From the NCBI GenBank assembly GCA_900543525.1, contig UQRS01000086.1:1-8879 (forward strand): a stretch of 8,879 nucleotides of DNA, in the 5' to 3' direction. Below, one piece after another: positions 7,550 to 8,879 of the stretch. The first letter of the stretch is position 1. Every line of letters starts with the position of its first letter. Below the pieces are notes generated by a model that saw nothing but the letters and a program-made list of their open reading frames with translations, was not told the DNA's origin and searched no databases. A program made the position numbers and the translations under genes. Origin of the DNA: an uncultured Oscillospiraceae bacterium (GTDB lineage Bacteria; Bacillota; Clostridia; Oscillospirales; Acutalibacteraceae).

Positions 7550-8053
7550 TTATTCCACCGAAAGCTCCATAAAATAGTCGTCCATTACATACCCGCCGCC
7601 GATGTCGGTTGCCTTCTCCTCAATGACGCGAAAGCCAAAATGCCGATAGACGGCGATGGATCCGTCGTTATACCGATTGACGGTCAGCCATATGGCCGGG
7701 AAGCCTTTTTCTTTACAATATGCCTTGATAAAATCCAGTGCGGCGGAGGAATATCCCTTGCCTCTCTCGGATTTTTCGACATACAGCTTGCTTAAAAAAA
7801 GGCGGTCGCCGTCCGGTTTGATGGCAAAATATCCGACCGGCTTTCCCTCCCGCTCCATCCGAAAATAGAGGTAGCCCTCTTCCTTCGTTTGGCGCTCCAT
7901 TGCCGCCGCGGACTGAAATTTCTCAATCATATATTCCGGCTGTCCGGCCGGAAGGATGGGGGTAAAATGCTCTCGCCAGATGCCGGCGGCAAAGGTACTG
8001 AGGGCGGCAAAATCCTCCCCCGAACGCATGGGATGCATGTAAAGCTCAGGCAT
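7550..8053 (-). CDS. GNAT family N-acetyltransferase, PaiA-like
   Basis: This 167-residue protein is a single GNAT domain that would transfer an acetyl group from acetyl-CoA to an amine. The central strand LFLSKLYVEKSERGKGYSSA (85-104) is the acetyl-CoA motif A, with Arg97 and Gly100 of R-x-x-G-x-G/A. The final Gly/Ala is Ser102, a mild deviation. WLTVNRYNDGSIAVYRHFGF (122-141) is the usual motif B, with Asn, Tyr and a GF turn. The N-terminal EYMIEKFQSAAAMERQ and overall length recall PaiA-type polyamine acetyltransferases, but the substrate cannot be read from sequence. CTCCT at 8063-8067 on the plus strand gives an AGGAG ribosome binding site 9 nt before the start. The ATG overlaps the upstream membrane gene by 8 nt, so the two are co-translated. 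Transcription runs against the gyrase operon and ends at the shared terminator. Confidence 0.88.
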   Translation of the reverse strand: MPELYMHPMRSGEDFAALSTFAAGIWREHFTPILPAGQPEYMIEKFQSAAAMERQTKEEGYLYFRMEREGKPVGYFAIKPDGDRLFLSKLYVEKSERGKGYSSAALDFIKAYCKEKGFPAIWLTVNRYNDGSIAVYRHFGFRVIEEKATDIGGGYVMDDYFMELSVE

Positions 8054-8825
8054 ATAAAAAAACTCCTGCCAAGGATTGATTATAGTCGGAAATCAGGTAC
8101 CGGGCATAAATTCCGCTGCTGATCCAGATCAGCGGGAGCACATAAAGAATGGGCAGAATCAGCATGCAAAGCAGTATCCAGCCGATAAATCCAAGCGAAA
8201 AGCCAAGCAGCCTGCCGACCCTTTTCCGCATGATTTTGAAGGAGAGCCGCAGCGCCTCCACCGGGGAGAGGCGGTCGTCGCCTGCCAGCAGGTAGGGGGC
8301 GAGAAAATAGCGCAGCGCCAGAAAGAGGTAAAGAAACATTCCGGCCATCTGAAGCAGTGCGGCGCCGGCCGAAAGAAAAGCCTCGACCCCGTCAGGCGCC
8401 GAAAAGGTAAGCCCCTCCGACAGATTTTTGGAATTCAGAAAAAGCGCGGGAAGAACGGTGAGCCGGACGGCGTACAGGCGGAGATTATAGTGCAGCGAAA
8501 AGCAGAGCGCGCGGCGATAATTCTCCCCCGCGCCGAAGGCGTAGAACACGGTTCGCAGGCTGTCGTCGGCGCCGCCGGTCAACCGCCAGACCCAGCGCTG
8601 AATCCCCAGCGCCAGCGGCGTGGAGAGAAAGATGTTGCACAGCGCCGAAATGAAAAAAATAACGCCCGTGCAGATGAAAGCGGGACAAAGAATCGAGATC
8701 ATTTGCCCGACAAAAATTCCAAACAGGGAGAAAAGGCAGAAAACGCCGGCAATCACCATGCTTTGCGGCAGGATGCCCTTCAAAACGGTGGCGGCATTTC
8801 TCCGGATCAGACCGGCACTTATCAT
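8046..8825 (-). CDS. DUF975-like integral membrane protein
   Basis: This 259-residue hydrophobic protein has no recognised catalytic motif. Likely membrane segments are about 20-40, 45-70, 147-180 (two or one long) and 205-238, with a weaker hydrophobic stretch near 105-130. The segment RYFLAPYLLAGDDRLSPVEALRLSFKIM (from residue 172), followed by a short basic turn and GFSLGFIGWILL, is the pattern of the DUF975 family of Firmicutes membrane proteins, whose function is unknown. An early basic patch follows the start, and no cleavable signal peptide is evident. The start is well supported: AGGAGGG (plus-strand 8833-8839) lies 7 nt upstream. It is the first gene of a two-gene leftward unit with the GNAT gene. 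The reading frame on the plus strand across this region gives a charge-rich, Gln-rich protein and is a shadow. Confidence 0.8.
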   Translation of the reverse strand: MISAGLIRRNAATVLKGILPQSMVIAGVFCLFSLFGIFVGQMISILCPAFICTGVIFFISALCNIFLSTPLALGIQRWVWRLTGGADDSLRTVFYAFGAGENYRRALCFSLHYNLRLYAVRLTVLPALFLNSKNLSEGLTFSAPDGVEAFLSAGAALLQMAGMFLYLFLALRYFLAPYLLAGDDRLSPVEALRLSFKIMRKRVGRLLGFSLGFIGWILLCMLILPILYVLPLIWISSGIYARYLISDYNQSLAGVFLYA

Positions 8826-8843
8826 GAACCGTCCCTCCTTTTT

Positions 8844-8873
8844 TATGTTTCACGTTAAACTTGCCCTTGTCAA
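8844..8873 (-). promoter_or_regulatory. Candidate promoter of the leftward DUF975-GNAT pair
   Basis: On the minus strand a perfect -35 box, TTGACA, is the complement of 8868-8873. At 17 nt spacing the -10 candidate is AAACAT (complement of 8845-8850), only 3 of 6 matches to TATAAT. The ribosome binding site starts about 5 bases further on, so any transcript from here would have a very short leader. The -35 is convincing and the -10 is not. A parS-like palindrome fills the spacer and -10. Confidence 0.45.
8846..8861. promoter_or_regulatory. parS: parS-like site (ParB/Spo0J binding), 14 of 16 match
   Basis: TGTTTCACGTTAAACT matches the consensus parS palindrome TGTTTCACGTGAAACA at 14 of 16 positions. 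One half-site (minus strand ACGTGAAACA) is perfect and both mismatches lie in the other half. parS sites cluster around oriC in most bacteria, and ParB nucleates on them to recruit SMC and organise origin segregation. Lying within 9 kb of the presumed origin makes a real site plausible. It overlaps the spacer and -10 of the leftward promoter, so a chance palindromic operator is the main alternative. I found no second copy in the window. Confidence 0.55.
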
Positions 8874-8879
8874 CCGATG

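Noticed and set aside
8076..8858. Long plus-strand open frame across the DUF975-like gene
   Set aside because: It would start with TTG without a properly spaced ribosome binding site and gives a charge- and Gln-rich product. The minus strand has membrane segments, a family match and a strong ribosome binding site.

Overview
This window reads as the replication-origin neighbourhood of a Firmicutes chromosome. It carries dnaN, yaaA (S4 domain), recF, remB, gyrB and gyrA in one rightward run, which is the conserved order in Bacilli and Clostridia that normally follows dnaA. The RemB/DUF370 protein, the S4-domain YaaA, the short Gram-positive type GyrB, strong purine-rich ribosome binding sites and moderately high GC codon usage suggest a Clostridia member, perhaps Oscillospiraceae/Ruminococcaceae-like. 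That lineage call is inference; no 16S gene or other taxonomic marker is present. dnaA itself is not in the window and would be expected just left of base 1.

Layout. Bases 1-171 are a non-coding, AT-rich leader before dnaN. It contains a DnaA-box-like 9-mer, a short C-rich spacer and a run of triplets resembling the DnaA-trio element, followed by an AT-rich stretch with three short direct repeats. It probably forms the unwinding side of oriC. Bases 181-2590 hold dnaN, yaaA and recF, packed with an 11-nt overlap and a 3-nt gap. A small weak hairpin separates recF from remB, gyrB and gyrA (2629-7409), which have gaps of 15-17 nt; gyrB starts with TTG and gyrA with GTG. A perfect 36-bp palindromic terminator at 7439-7474 lies between gyrA and a convergent leftward pair: a DUF975-like membrane protein (8046-8825) and a GNAT acetyltransferase (7550-8053), which overlap by 8 nt. 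Upstream of that pair, at the right edge, is a sequence matching the ParB/Spo0J parS consensus at 14 of 16 positions, inside the likely promoter.

How the parts fit. The rightward genes supply the replication sliding clamp, a gap-repair loader, a ribosome-associated S4 protein, a DNA-binding matrix regulator and both subunits of DNA gyrase. A DnaA-trio-like element on the left and a parS-like site on the right would place origin unwinding and origin segregation signals within 9 kb. The leftward pair is accessory and would be transcribed against the fork if replication starts at the left edge.

I saw no mobile element, CRISPR array, RNA gene or clearly new multi-gene system. The items most worth checking are the DnaA-trio-like element, the parS-like site and unusual residues at quinolone-determining positions of both gyrase subunits (GyrA Ala89, GyrB Trp463).
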